DNA of 7,181 nucleotides from Bacteroidota bacterium (GTDB lineage Bacteria > Bacteroidota > Bacteroidia > Chitinophagales > LD1), in assembly GCA_018267355.1 (NCBI GenBank), contig JAFDYP010000106.1, positions 1 to 7,181 on the forward strand. The letters are read 5' to 3'. Positions within the stretch are counted from its first letter, which is position 1; each line of letters begins with the position of its first letter. Shown here piece after piece: positions 1 to 5,818 of this stretch. The position numbers were made by a program, and so were the translations under genes. The notes under the pieces are model-generated. The model searched no databases. It worked only from the letters and a program-made list of their open reading frames with translations, and was not told the DNA's origin.

Positions 1-314
1 CGGCTTATCCTGAGGAGTACCGTACAGAGGATTTTATCGTAAAGGGTTGTCAGTCTAAGGTATGGATGCGCGCGCAGATGGTAGATGGCACGGTACAGAT
101 ACAGGTGGACTCTAATACCGCTATCACCAAGGGCCTCGCGGCACTGCTCTGGCGGGTGCTATCAGGTCAGAAACCTCAGGACATTGTAGATGCCAAGCTG
201 GAATTCATAGATAAGACAGACCTCCGCTCGCACCTCTCCTCCCAGCGCTCCAACGGCCTGAGCGCAATGATCATCAAGATCAAGAACTATGCAGGGATGT
301 ATTTGAATCAATAG
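1..314 (+). CDS. sufE: SufE cysteine desulfurase sulfur acceptor, 3' part (5' end outside window)
   Basis: SufE accepts persulfide sulfur from the cysteine desulfurase SufS and passes it on for Fe-S cluster assembly in the cytoplasm. The reading frame is open from base 3 to the TAG at 312-314, giving 103 visible residues; the N-terminal part lies to the left of the window. Seen directly: the motif VKGCQSKVW, whose Cys (codon 48-50) is the conserved sulfur-accepting cysteine, followed by VDSNTAITKGLAALL and a C-terminal SQRSNGLSAMI segment. All three match the SufE core in order, as in E. coli SufE (GCQSQVW, GDSDAAIVKGL, SRSQGLEAM). The internal ATG at 66 is not the start, because the active-site motif lies upstream of it. 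The gene ends 2 bases from the converging secreted-protein gene. No suf neighbours are visible. Its identity is nearly certain; only the missing N-terminus limits the annotation. Confidence 0.95.
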   Translation, partial: AYPEEYRTEDFIVKGCQSKVWMRAQMVDGTVQIQVDSNTAITKGLAALLWRVLSGQKPQDIVDAKLEFIDKTDLRSHLSSQRSNGLSAMIIKIKNYAGMYLNQ

Positions 315-316
315 AC

Positions 317-622
317 CTACTGCCCTCCTACTCCGATATTGAGTTTCATCGGGCTATGTAGCTGGACATATTCCTCCAGCCGGCAGACTATATTGCCTTT
401 GGGCAAAGAGTATTTGGGCAATGCATCTACATGTGCTGATACTGAGGTGAAAGAAATATCTTTTGCCTCTTTTATATACAGTAACTTAGGCCCCATATGT
501 ATTCTGGACCTCGACTCTTCCAGAAGCAAGTTGACTACTTTTACTCTATTCGCGGACTGAGCGAAAGAACCACCGGCTGAGCAGATCAGCAAGCAAAACC
601 ATATCCATTTCAGCTTTTTCAT
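317..622 (-). CDS. Small secreted protein of unknown function, last gene of recR operon
   Basis: I do not recognise this 101-residue protein. It begins with a clear Sec signal peptide: a positive start (MKKLKW), a hydrophobic core (about residues 6-15) and a likely signal peptidase I site after SFA at residue 21, leaving about 80 mature residues. There is no lipobox cysteine at the cleavage site, so it is predicted periplasmic or secreted rather than a lipoprotein. The mature part has one cysteine (VCRL), a mix of charged and beta-prone stretches, and a Gly-rich end (GVGGQ). Its ATG overlaps the TGA of the upstream glycosyltransferase as ATGA (622-619), which argues for translational coupling and for a link with the surface-glycan genes. 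An open frame on the opposite strand (339-560) lacks such support. Its role is unknown; that it is real is supported by the signal peptide and the overlap. Confidence 0.75.
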   Translation of the reverse strand: MKKLKWIWFCLLICSAGGSFAQSANRVKVVNLLLEESRSRIHMGPKLLYIKEAKDISFTSVSAHVDALPKYSLPKGNIVCRLEEYVQLHSPMKLNIGVGGQ

Positions 623-2544
623 TTGCCTAGTGCAGACAGATTCTTTACCAGCACATTCAGGTCCTCTGTGACTGTATAGTGCTTAGCATAAAGATAGTTC
701 AATTTGCGTACATCATCGGGTTGATGGCTTTGTGTATAACTACCACCTACATGGCTTATTACAGAGGGTTTTAGGGCGGGCAAGCCTCTTTGCGAATCAT
801 TCCCTTCCATCCAGTATCCGATCCATGTTTTTCTCCCTATGAGAACTGCAAGCCACTGCGCAAAAATCCCACTACCTGATACAAATAGAAGTATAGGCAA
901 GAAAGGCAGCATAAGCAGGCATGTTACTATATCAAATAGGCGCTTCTGCCTGCGTGTGATAGGGCGTGAAAGATTCAGATTGATATCAGCTGCATACAGA
1001 TCACCGGCCTGATTCTTCGAGTTGCTGCCTATAAGGGTGTCTGCCCCCGGATTGAGTATCTTATAGTCATATTGCTCTCCCAGTGCTACAATGTCTGAGA
1101 TGATCGCCTTGTAGGATAAATCATCCGAGCAGAAGATCACTTCCTTCGGTTTATACAGGCTAAGGGTGCTTGCTATGCCGTTGCCATTCTGTTTTACATC
1201 TACCTCCGACACCAGCTCACTGGATGGAGAAACCAGGCGAAGTACGTGACGAGCACGCGGCATGGTCTCCTCAGAGCCGGCTATCACTACACGATGATTA
1301 TCTACCCTTTCAAAAGATAGCTGCTGATAGCGGAGTACATTGTGCAGCAGCCGCGTGACCAGCATCACAAAGCCGGTACACACTGCACCCAACAGAATAA
1401 TAGCCCGCGAAAAGCGCCACTCCTCAGGTAAGAAGCCATATAGCGCAGCCACTACCAGCGTACCGGCAGCCATGCCTCTGAATATCGGACTGATGCGATA
1501 CGGTTTTTCATAGCCACCACTGAAATAGGTGGACACGATCCAGATCAGGATATAGGCTGGCACCACTTTCCAGATAAAGATAGGTGGGTAATAACCCTGG
1601 GTATTTTTCACATTACCAGCCCAGAAATGTACGAGATAAAAGATGCCCCCGAAACTTATGAAAGCATCTATAAGGAGAAGCAAAGAGGATGACAGTATGT
1701 TTAGTGCCAAAGTGACCAGCGCACGGAATACGACCGCCATATTGATCAGAAAAGAAAACAACCCCGCTCCAGTCGATGCAAAATGCTTCCGCGCAAAAAT
1801 GATCATAGCCTGATAGAAAACGCGCACGTAGTTCAGGCTGCCTTTCTTGGTTGATTCGCCCTTATAGTGGATGATAGTGGTATCGGCGAGATAGTAATTT
1901 TTGTAGCCGCCGAGCAACACCCGGTAGCTGAGATCGATATCCTCTCCATACATAAAGAATGTCTCATCAAAGTAGCCGATCTTGTCCAGCACTTCCTTGC
2001 GGAAGAACATAAAGGCACCGGAAAGAATATCCACTGCATGCGTCTCAGTCTCGGGCAGATAGCTGAGATGATAGCGACCAAAGCGTCGTGAGTGCTTAAA
2101 GATCGAGGCCAAACCAAACATCTTGTAGAAAGCTACTTCAGGCGTAGGCAGAGCCCGCTTGGATTCCGGCAGGAAGATACCTTTACCATCTACCATCCTC
2201 ACCCCCAGCGCACCTGCATCTGCATGGCTTTCCATAAACTGCATACAGATCTGAAATGTATCCTCTGCCACTACGGTATCAGGATTCAATATCAGGATGT
2301 ATTTGCCCTTTGCGATAGCGATCGCCTGGTTGTTAGCCTTCGAGAAGCCCGGATTATCCTTATTGGCTATGACATTGACAGTCGGAAACTTTGACCTGAT
2401 ATAGTCTACCGAGCCATCGCCGGAGTTATTGTCTACCACTATTACCTCCGTCTCCATACCGTGTGCTGCCCGCTGCACAGACAGGAGGCACTGCTCCAGA
2501 AAGTACCGGACATTATAGTTTACTATGACGACACTCAGTTGCAA
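619..2544 (-). CDS. Membrane family 2 glycosyltransferase fused to WcaJ-like C-terminal region
   Basis: This 641-residue protein starts with a GT-A glycosyltransferase domain (about 1-235): VVIVNYN at 5-11, VVDNNSGDGS at 36-45, NKDNPGFSKANN at 61-72, a DXD-type site at NPDT 87-90, and GEDIDLSYR at 200-208 carrying the acidic catalytic pair. These are hallmarks of rhamnosyl- and galactofuranosyl-type GT2 enzymes that add sugars to surface glycans. About five hydrophobic segments follow (roughly 260-400), then a Rossmann-like soluble domain (about 416-505) and KRLFDIV plus a hydrophobic hairpin (534-558). The latter part resembles the layout of polyprenyl-phosphate sugar-phosphotransferases (WcaJ/WbaP), but their catalytic stretch seems missing. 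The start is TTG at 2544-2542; an in-frame TGA lies two codons upstream, and the next Met (residue 30) would delete the first beta strand, so TTG is preferred. It sits 3 bases after the acyltransferase. The sugar donor and acceptor cannot be read from the sequence. Confidence 0.9.
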   Translation of the reverse strand: MQLSVVIVNYNVRYFLEQCLLSVQRAAHGMETEVIVVDNNSGDGSVDYIRSKFPTVNVIANKDNPGFSKANNQAIAIAKGKYILILNPDTVVAEDTFQICMQFMESHADAGALGVRMVDGKGIFLPESKRALPTPEVAFYKMFGLASIFKHSRRFGRYHLSYLPETETHAVDILSGAFMFFRKEVLDKIGYFDETFFMYGEDIDLSYRVLLGGYKNYYLADTTIIHYKGESTKKGSLNYVRVFYQAMIIFARKHFASTGAGLFSFLINMAVVFRALVTLALNILSSSLLLLIDAFISFGGIFYLVHFWAGNVKNTQGYYPPIFIWKVVPAYILIWIVSTYFSGGYEKPYRISPIFRGMAAGTLVVAALYGFLPEEWRFSRAIILLGAVCTGFVMLVTRLLHNVLRYQQLSFERVDNHRVVIAGSEETMPRARHVLRLVSPSSELVSEVDVKQNGNGIASTLSLYKPKEVIFCSDDLSYKAIISDIVALGEQYDYKILNPGADTLIGSNSKNQAGDLYAADINLNLSRPITRRQKRLFDIVTCLLMLPFLPILLFVSGSGIFAQWLAVLIGRKTWIGYWMEGNDSQRGLPALKPSVISHVGGSYTQSHQPDDVRKLNYLYAKHYTVTEDLNVLVKNLSALGK

Positions 2545-2547
2545 GGG

Positions 2548-3651
2548 TCAGAGGTATTTTTTCAGGCCTAAGATAGGCTTCTCAAAGAAATGATAAAACG
2601 CTGCAGCGATCAAAACAGATATGCCAAATGTAATGAGAATATCCAGGCAGAGCATCGGCACCGTGTCTATCTGCAGGTGATGGTCGCTCAGTACCTTGAG
2701 CGTAGCGATGATGACCATGCCGTGAAAGAGGTAGAGCCCGTAGCTGATCCTGCCCAGGTATGAAAGTGGATTGCGGACACTGATCCTGATATCTGATCCC
2801 GCCGGGATCACTACGGCTATCAGCCCGGCAAATACCGCCGAGAACAAAAGCGGATGCAAATAATCGGGAAGGTGCAACAAAGCAAAAAGGCTGCCGCCAC
2901 CGAAAACAATAAAGACCGTAAATACGCAATATGCCACTCGTAGCAGATAAGGGATGCCGAGGATAAATGCCTCAAACCTGTCTCTGTGAGCAGCCACCCA
3001 GTAGCCTACCAGCCCGCCACAGGCAAAATAGTCCAGCGATGTGATCACCTCATTCGTATTGATATCATATGCCGGCAGGTAGTGCAGCGCCGCTACACGG
3101 GCCATGACCGCTACAGCTATCAGGCCGGCCATCAGCAGGGGTATACGCCGCACAGGCCAGATCACCATCAGGAGCGCCCATAGGATATAAAAATGCTCCT
3201 CTATGCAGAGCGACCAGGTGATGACCAGACCTGAATAGGCCGGCCATGCGTGATGGATAATGATCTGGTAGTTCTCTAAAAATGCGAAGGAAGCCCGCCA
3301 GTCTGGTGCATACCCCCAGCCATCGTAGCCCAGGTACCCGCGTATGGCGGCGGGCGCCAGGTATACGATGAGCAGGTACACATAAAATAAAGGCCAGATA
3401 CGCAGGATACGCTTTGCGTAAAAGCGCTTCAGATCGATCTTGCCAGCCTCCAGTTTGGTGCTCGTGAGGATCCATGTGATCAGAAAGCCGCTCAGTACAA
3501 AGAAGAAAACGACACCTATGCCTCCCCCCCTTCTCAGCGTGCTGAACAGGCCAAAATCGACCGGTACATACAAATGATGAAAATAAACCCTGAGAAATGC
3601 AAAAAAACGCAGTGCATCTATTGTATGAAACTCTTCCCTCCTGGCCTGCAT
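2548..3651 (-). CDS. Acyltransferase-3 family membrane O-acyltransferase
   Basis: This 367-residue multi-pass inner-membrane protein belongs to the acyltransferase-3 family (OafA/NodX/OatA N-domain type), which transfers acetyl or other acyl groups to sugars of surface polysaccharides, lipopolysaccharide or peptidoglycan. Seen motifs: DALRFFAFLRVYFHH (13-27) with the family R-X10-H pattern (R15, H26); FFVLSGFLI (50-58); FYAKRILRIWPLFY (77-90), the RxxRIxP-like loop; TWSLCIEEHFYILW (145-158), the WSLxxEExFY signature; and ISYGLYLFHG (302-311) near the C-terminus. The length is normal for the membrane domain alone; no SGNH domain is fused. The start ATG overlaps the recR stop as TGATG (3653-3649). 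The protein ends naturally (FEKPILGLKKYL), and the next gene begins three bases later in the same frame. The context with a glycosyltransferase suggests modification of the same glycan. The acyl group and target are unknown. Confidence 0.93.
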   Translation of the reverse strand: MQARREEFHTIDALRFFAFLRVYFHHLYVPVDFGLFSTLRRGGGIGVVFFFVLSGFLITWILTSTKLEAGKIDLKRFYAKRILRIWPLFYVYLLIVYLAPAAIRGYLGYDGWGYAPDWRASFAFLENYQIIIHHAWPAYSGLVITWSLCIEEHFYILWALLMVIWPVRRIPLLMAGLIAVAVMARVAALHYLPAYDINTNEVITSLDYFACGGLVGYWVAAHRDRFEAFILGIPYLLRVAYCVFTVFIVFGGGSLFALLHLPDYLHPLLFSAVFAGLIAVVIPAGSDIRISVRNPLSYLGRISYGLYLFHGMVIIATLKVLSDHHLQIDTVPMLCLDILITFGISVLIAAAFYHFFEKPILGLKKYL

Positions 3652-4274
3652 CAGCTGGATTTGAGAGACGTATTCTCATAGGGGAGCCGTGTGGCTATGC
3701 TTCTGCCCAGGGTCAGCTCATCCGTATACTCCAGCTCACCCCCGAATGATACCCCTCTGGCTATGGAGGTGATCTGTACCTCATAGTCTTTCAGCTTGCG
3801 GGAGATGTAAAAGATGGTCGTATCGCCCTCTATGGTGGGGCTGAGCGCCATGATCACCTCTTTCACGCCTCCTGCCTGTACACGCTCCAGCAGGCCGGGT
3901 ATATTGAGCTGGTCCGGGCCCACTCCGTCTATGGGAGAGATGACCCCGCCTATCACGTGATAGGTGCCACGGTAGGTATTGGTATTTTCTATGGCTATGA
4001 TATCACGTATGCTCTCTACCAGGCATATCTGCGTCTGGTCGCGCATATTATTGCCGCAGATATCACAGAGCTCATGATCCGCCACGTTTTGACAGCGGGA
4101 GCAGAACCTGATCTCACTACGCATACGGCTCACTGCCTCGCTGAAATAGGCCACTTTCTGCTTGTCCTGCTTGAGCAGGTGCAGTACGAGGCGGAGCGCT
4201 GTTTTCTCGCCGATGCCGGGCAGTTTCTGAAACTCGGAGACCGCGTCAGCTATGAGTTTGGAGGAGTATTTCAT
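3651..4274 (-). CDS. recR: Recombination mediator protein RecR
   Basis: RecR acts with RecO, and in some bacteria RecF, to load RecA onto SSB-coated single-stranded DNA at gaps and stalled forks. The 207-residue protein has the whole family layout: an N-terminal helix-hairpin-helix region (LPGIGEKTALRL, 18-29), a four-cysteine zinc finger (C58, C61, C70, C73), a Toprim domain (about 81-175, with E87 in CLVES and SPTIEGD at 145-151), and the C-terminal GVSFGGELEYTDELTLGRSI segment (174-193; Walker-B-like). Its length is close to the usual 200 or so residues. The ATG at 4274 is the only start that keeps the HhH region intact. It is the first gene of a four-gene leftward operon whose other members concern surface glycans; its stop overlaps the acyltransferase start. 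A TATTTTTG box ends 8 bases upstream of the ATG, implying a very short or absent 5' leader. Confidence 0.98.
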   Translation of the reverse strand: MKYSSKLIADAVSEFQKLPGIGEKTALRLVLHLLKQDKQKVAYFSEAVSRMRSEIRFCSRCQNVADHELCDICGNNMRDQTQICLVESIRDIIAIENTNTYRGTYHVIGGVISPIDGVGPDQLNIPGLLERVQAGGVKEVIMALSPTIEGDTTIFYISRKLKDYEVQITSIARGVSFGGELEYTDELTLGRSIATRLPYENTSLKSS

Positions 4275-4282
4275 GCGCCGGC

Positions 4283-4290
4283 CAAAAATA
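4283..4290 (-). promoter_or_regulatory. Candidate Bacteroidota -7 box for the recR operon
   Basis: Read on the minus strand this is TATTTTTG, an exact match to the Bacteroidota -7 consensus TAnnTTTG. It ends 8 bases before the recR ATG, so the transcript would have only a few leader bases. No clear -33 TTTG element is seen at the usual distance. It lies in one arm of the inverted repeat that also carries the promoter box for the divergent gene. Confidence 0.45.
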
Positions 4291-4313
4291 GTGGTTTAAT
4301 CCGACATAAAACC

Positions 4314-4321
4314 TATTTTTG
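4314..4321 (+). promoter_or_regulatory. Candidate Bacteroidota -7 box for the Dpm1-like glycosyltransferase
   Basis: TATTTTTG matches the Bacteroidota -7 consensus TAnnTTTG exactly. The coding start lies 25 bases further on, leaving room for a leader of roughly 20 bases. The upstream -33 element is weak (GTGGTTTA around 4291-4298). This is the only intergenic space from which the rightward gene could be transcribed on its own, since the gene upstream of it is divergent. Confidence 0.5.
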
Positions 4322-4346
4322 CCCCCCGGCATAAACCCATACTTGC

Positions 4347-5060
4347 ATGAAATTGTCTATCGTCATACCAGCCTATAATGAGGGCAGAACCATACACCTG
4401 ATCCTGGATAAGGTCAAGGCCGTTCAGCTCATAGGCGGTATTGAGAAAGAGGTCATCATAGTCAATGACTGCTCAAAAGACAATACAGAAGAAGCGATCC
4501 TGAACTATCAAAAAGCCAACCCTGAGCTCAATATACAGTACCGCAAACATGAGGTAAACGCCGGCAAGGGGGCCGCCCTTCATACCGGTATACGTGAGGC
4601 TACAGGCGACTATCTGATCATACAAGACGCAGACCTGGAGTATGACCCTCAAGAGTACAATATTCTCCTGAAGCCTGTACTGGATGGTTTTGCCGATGTG
4701 GTGTACGGTTCCCGCTTTATGGGTGGCCGTCCCCACAGGATCCTTTTCTTCTGGCATACTATCGGCAATAAGTATGTCCTGACCTTCCTCTCCAATATGC
4801 TGTCAAACCTCAACCTGACAGATATGGAGACCTGCTACAAACTCTTCCGCTCTGACATTATCAAATCTCTCGACCTCAAGGAAAAGCGCTTCGGATTTGA
4901 GCCGGAGGTAACAGCCAAGATGGCCCGCTACCCTAAGGTACGTATCTATGAGGTAGGAATCTCCTACTATGGCCGTACCTATGAGGAGGGCAAAAAGATC
5001 GGCTGGAGAGATGGAGTACGCGCCATTTACTGCATCCTGAAGTACAATCTCTTCTCGTAA
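4347..5060 (+). CDS. Dpm1-like family 2 glycosyltransferase
   Basis: This 237-residue soluble GT-A glycosyltransferase resembles the dolichyl/polyprenyl-phosphate mannosyl- or glucosyltransferases, which move a sugar from a nucleotide donor onto a lipid phosphate at the inner face of the membrane. Motifs in order: [10 protein letters not shown] (4-13), [11 protein letters not shown] (37-47), [12 protein letters not shown] (71-82), the metal-binding DAD with DADLEYDP (94-101), YGSRF (120-124), [11 protein letters not shown] (158-168), [11 protein letters not shown] (181-191) and [16 protein letters not shown] (208-223). All of the expected catalytic and nucleotide-binding positions are present. 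No C-terminal membrane segments or GtrA-like domain follow, so membrane association would be peripheral. It diverges from recR and converges on another glycosyltransferase gene, with 6 bases between the stop codons. The ATG at 4347 places VIPAYN at the usual position. The sugar and lipid acceptor are inferred from family only. Confidence 0.92.
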   Translation: MKLSIVIPAYNEGRTIHLILDKVKAVQLIGGIEKEVIIVNDCSKDNTEEAILNYQKANPELNIQYRKHEVNAGKGAALHTGIREATGDYLIIQDADLEYDPQEYNILLKPVLDGFADVVYGSRFMGGRPHRILFFWHTIGNKYVLTFLSNMLSNLNLTDMETCYKLFRSDIIKSLDLKEKRFGFEPEVTAKMARYPKVRIYEVGISYYGRTYEEGKKIGWRDGVRAIYCILKYNLFS

Positions 5061-5068
5061 AAAGCTTT
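5061..5068. repeat. AAAGCTTT palindrome between convergent glycosyltransferase genes
   Basis: An 8-base perfect palindrome fills the 6-base gap between two converging stop codons and includes the first two bases of the minus-strand TAA. It is too short to act as a classic hairpin terminator, and no GC-rich stem is visible nearby. How transcription ends here is not apparent. Confidence 0.35.
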
Positions 5069-5774
5069 ATTTCTTTCTGTAGCTACCTATCAAAATCCTG
5101 AACAGGTCACGCAGCTCAGTGCGTATGATCTGAGGATTCATCTTGCGAAACTGTATGTTGTCCTTGAGATGTATCTCCTCTGTAGTACTGGTGATCTCAG
5201 GATGCCGTGACAGTAGAAACATAAACTCAAGATCAAACAGGTAGCGGTCGATGGCCGTCTCCAGGAAGATCGGCTTACCTTTCCGGTTAAAGCCTTTCAA
5301 CCCACACATGAAATCATCAGTTGGTATCCGGAAAAACACCCTGACGAAAAATCTAAGGAGCTTGGAAACAAAACGCCTGAAAGCGGGCACATGGGCGTAG
5401 TATTCCTTATCCTTTATGCCGATCACGACATCCTTGCGGCCTGACCGAAGGATATCTATCACCTGCCTGATGCTCTCCTGTGTATCTGGGAAGTTAATAT
5501 CCCTATATATGCTCAGCTCTCCGTAGGAGGCTGCCACGCCTCTGCGCAGAGCTTCTCCCTTGCCGCAATTGGGACTGTACTCTATCAGCCGGATATGGCT
5601 GGCAGCTATTTTATCTTTCTCCTGCCTGTATATGTCACTGGTAGAGCCATCGTTCACCATGATAAACTCAAAATGAGCATCCGGCATACTATCACGTAGC
5701 TTTATTGATTCTGCTATGGCATTATCCGCCCAGCCTGCAGAAGGATTATATACTGGTAAAACAACACTGATCAT
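5067..5774 (-). CDS. Family 2 glycosyltransferase with DIN in place of DXD
   Basis: This 235-residue GT-A fold protein has SVVLPVYNPS (3-12), FIMVNDGSTSD (37-47), NCGKGEALRRGV (69-80), IGIKDKEYY (118-126), DDFMCGLKGFNR (153-164, the equivalent of the tD..cGfK segment) and FDLEFMFLLSR (180-190, the acidic acceptor-side motif). The usual metal-binding DXD appears as RDINFPDTQES: D92-I93-N94, checked in the nucleotide sequence (GAT ATT AAC). The second Asp is thus Asn, which might alter metal or donor binding, while the rest of the fold seems intact. There is no membrane segment; a basic, hydrophobic stretch (about 132-150) may touch the membrane. It lies 44 bases downstream of polA on the same strand and may be cotranscribed with it or use its own weak promoter. 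The exact donor and acceptor are unknown. Confidence 0.88.
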   Translation of the reverse strand: MISVVLPVYNPSAGWADNAIAESIKLRDSMPDAHFEFIMVNDGSTSDIYRQEKDKIAASHIRLIEYSPNCGKGEALRRGVAASYGELSIYRDINFPDTQESIRQVIDILRSGRKDVVIGIKDKEYYAHVPAFRRFVSKLLRFFVRVFFRIPTDDFMCGLKGFNRKGKPIFLETAIDRYLFDLEFMFLLSRHPEITSTTEEIHLKDNIQFRKMNPQIIRTELRDLFRILIGSYRKK

Positions 5775-5783
5775 CTGATAGCG

Positions 5784-5816
5784 AAAATATATTCTTTAAC
5801 TGTGTTTGTCTACAAA
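5784..5816 (-). promoter_or_regulatory. Possible promoter in the polA-glycosyltransferase gap
   Basis: On the minus strand a TTTG (5816-5813) is followed after 21 bases by TATATTTT (5791-5784). This resembles the Bacteroidota -33/-7 pair TTTG and TAnnTTTG, with one mismatch in the last base. The glycosyltransferase ATG begins 9 bases further on, so any leader would be very short. Readthrough from polA would make this promoter unnecessary. Confidence 0.3.
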
Positions 5817-5818
5817 CA
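5803..5818. repeat. 7-base inverted repeat immediately after the polA stop codon
   Basis: TGTTTGT, two central bases, then ACAAACA form a perfect 7-base inverted repeat whose edge touches the polA TGA. As RNA it would give a weak AU-rich hairpin, and no T-run follows in the direction of polA transcription, so it is not a convincing intrinsic terminator. It also contains the TTTG of the possible promoter for the next gene, so a protein-binding site is an alternative. Confidence 0.5.

Larger units (their letters stand above)
4277..4330. repeat. Imperfect inverted repeat spanning the divergent promoter region
   Basis: The left arm (4277-4297) reads GCCGG, then CCAAAAATAGTGGTTT. The right arm (4309-4330) read in reverse complement is AAACC/CTATTTTTG/CCGGC in mirrored order. 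The core is a perfect 9-base pair of CAAAAATAG (4283-4291) and CTATTTTTG (4313-4321), extended by GGTTT/AAACC with one bulged base and by GCCGG/CCGGC with a small spacing difference. The two cores hold the -7 boxes of the two divergent genes. It could be a shared regulator site, a cruciform, or simply two promoters that look alike. Confidence 0.6.

Noticed and set aside
339..560. A 73-codon plus-strand open frame opposite the small secreted protein
   Set aside because: The minus-strand alternative has a signal peptide and an ATGA overlap with its upstream gene; the plus-strand frame has neither support.
2542..2550. The TGA between acyltransferase and glycosyltransferase read as a frameshift or pseudogene break
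   Set aside because: Both proteins have complete, naturally ending or starting family domains at this point, so two intact genes are more likely than one broken gene.
3065..3679. A 204-codon minus-strand open frame overlapping recR and the acyltransferase
   Set aside because: It is out of frame with the acyltransferase, whose family motifs are continuous through the same stretch; the alternative product is Arg/Pro/Gly-rich with no family signature.
3957..4334. A 125-codon plus-strand open frame opposite the recR start and promoter region
   Set aside because: It covers conserved recR coding sequence and the divergent promoter and shows no domain of its own.
5061..5068. AAAGCTTT as a bidirectional transcription terminator
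   Set aside because: The palindrome is only 8 bases with no loop or GC-rich stem, so it cannot form a normal terminator hairpin.
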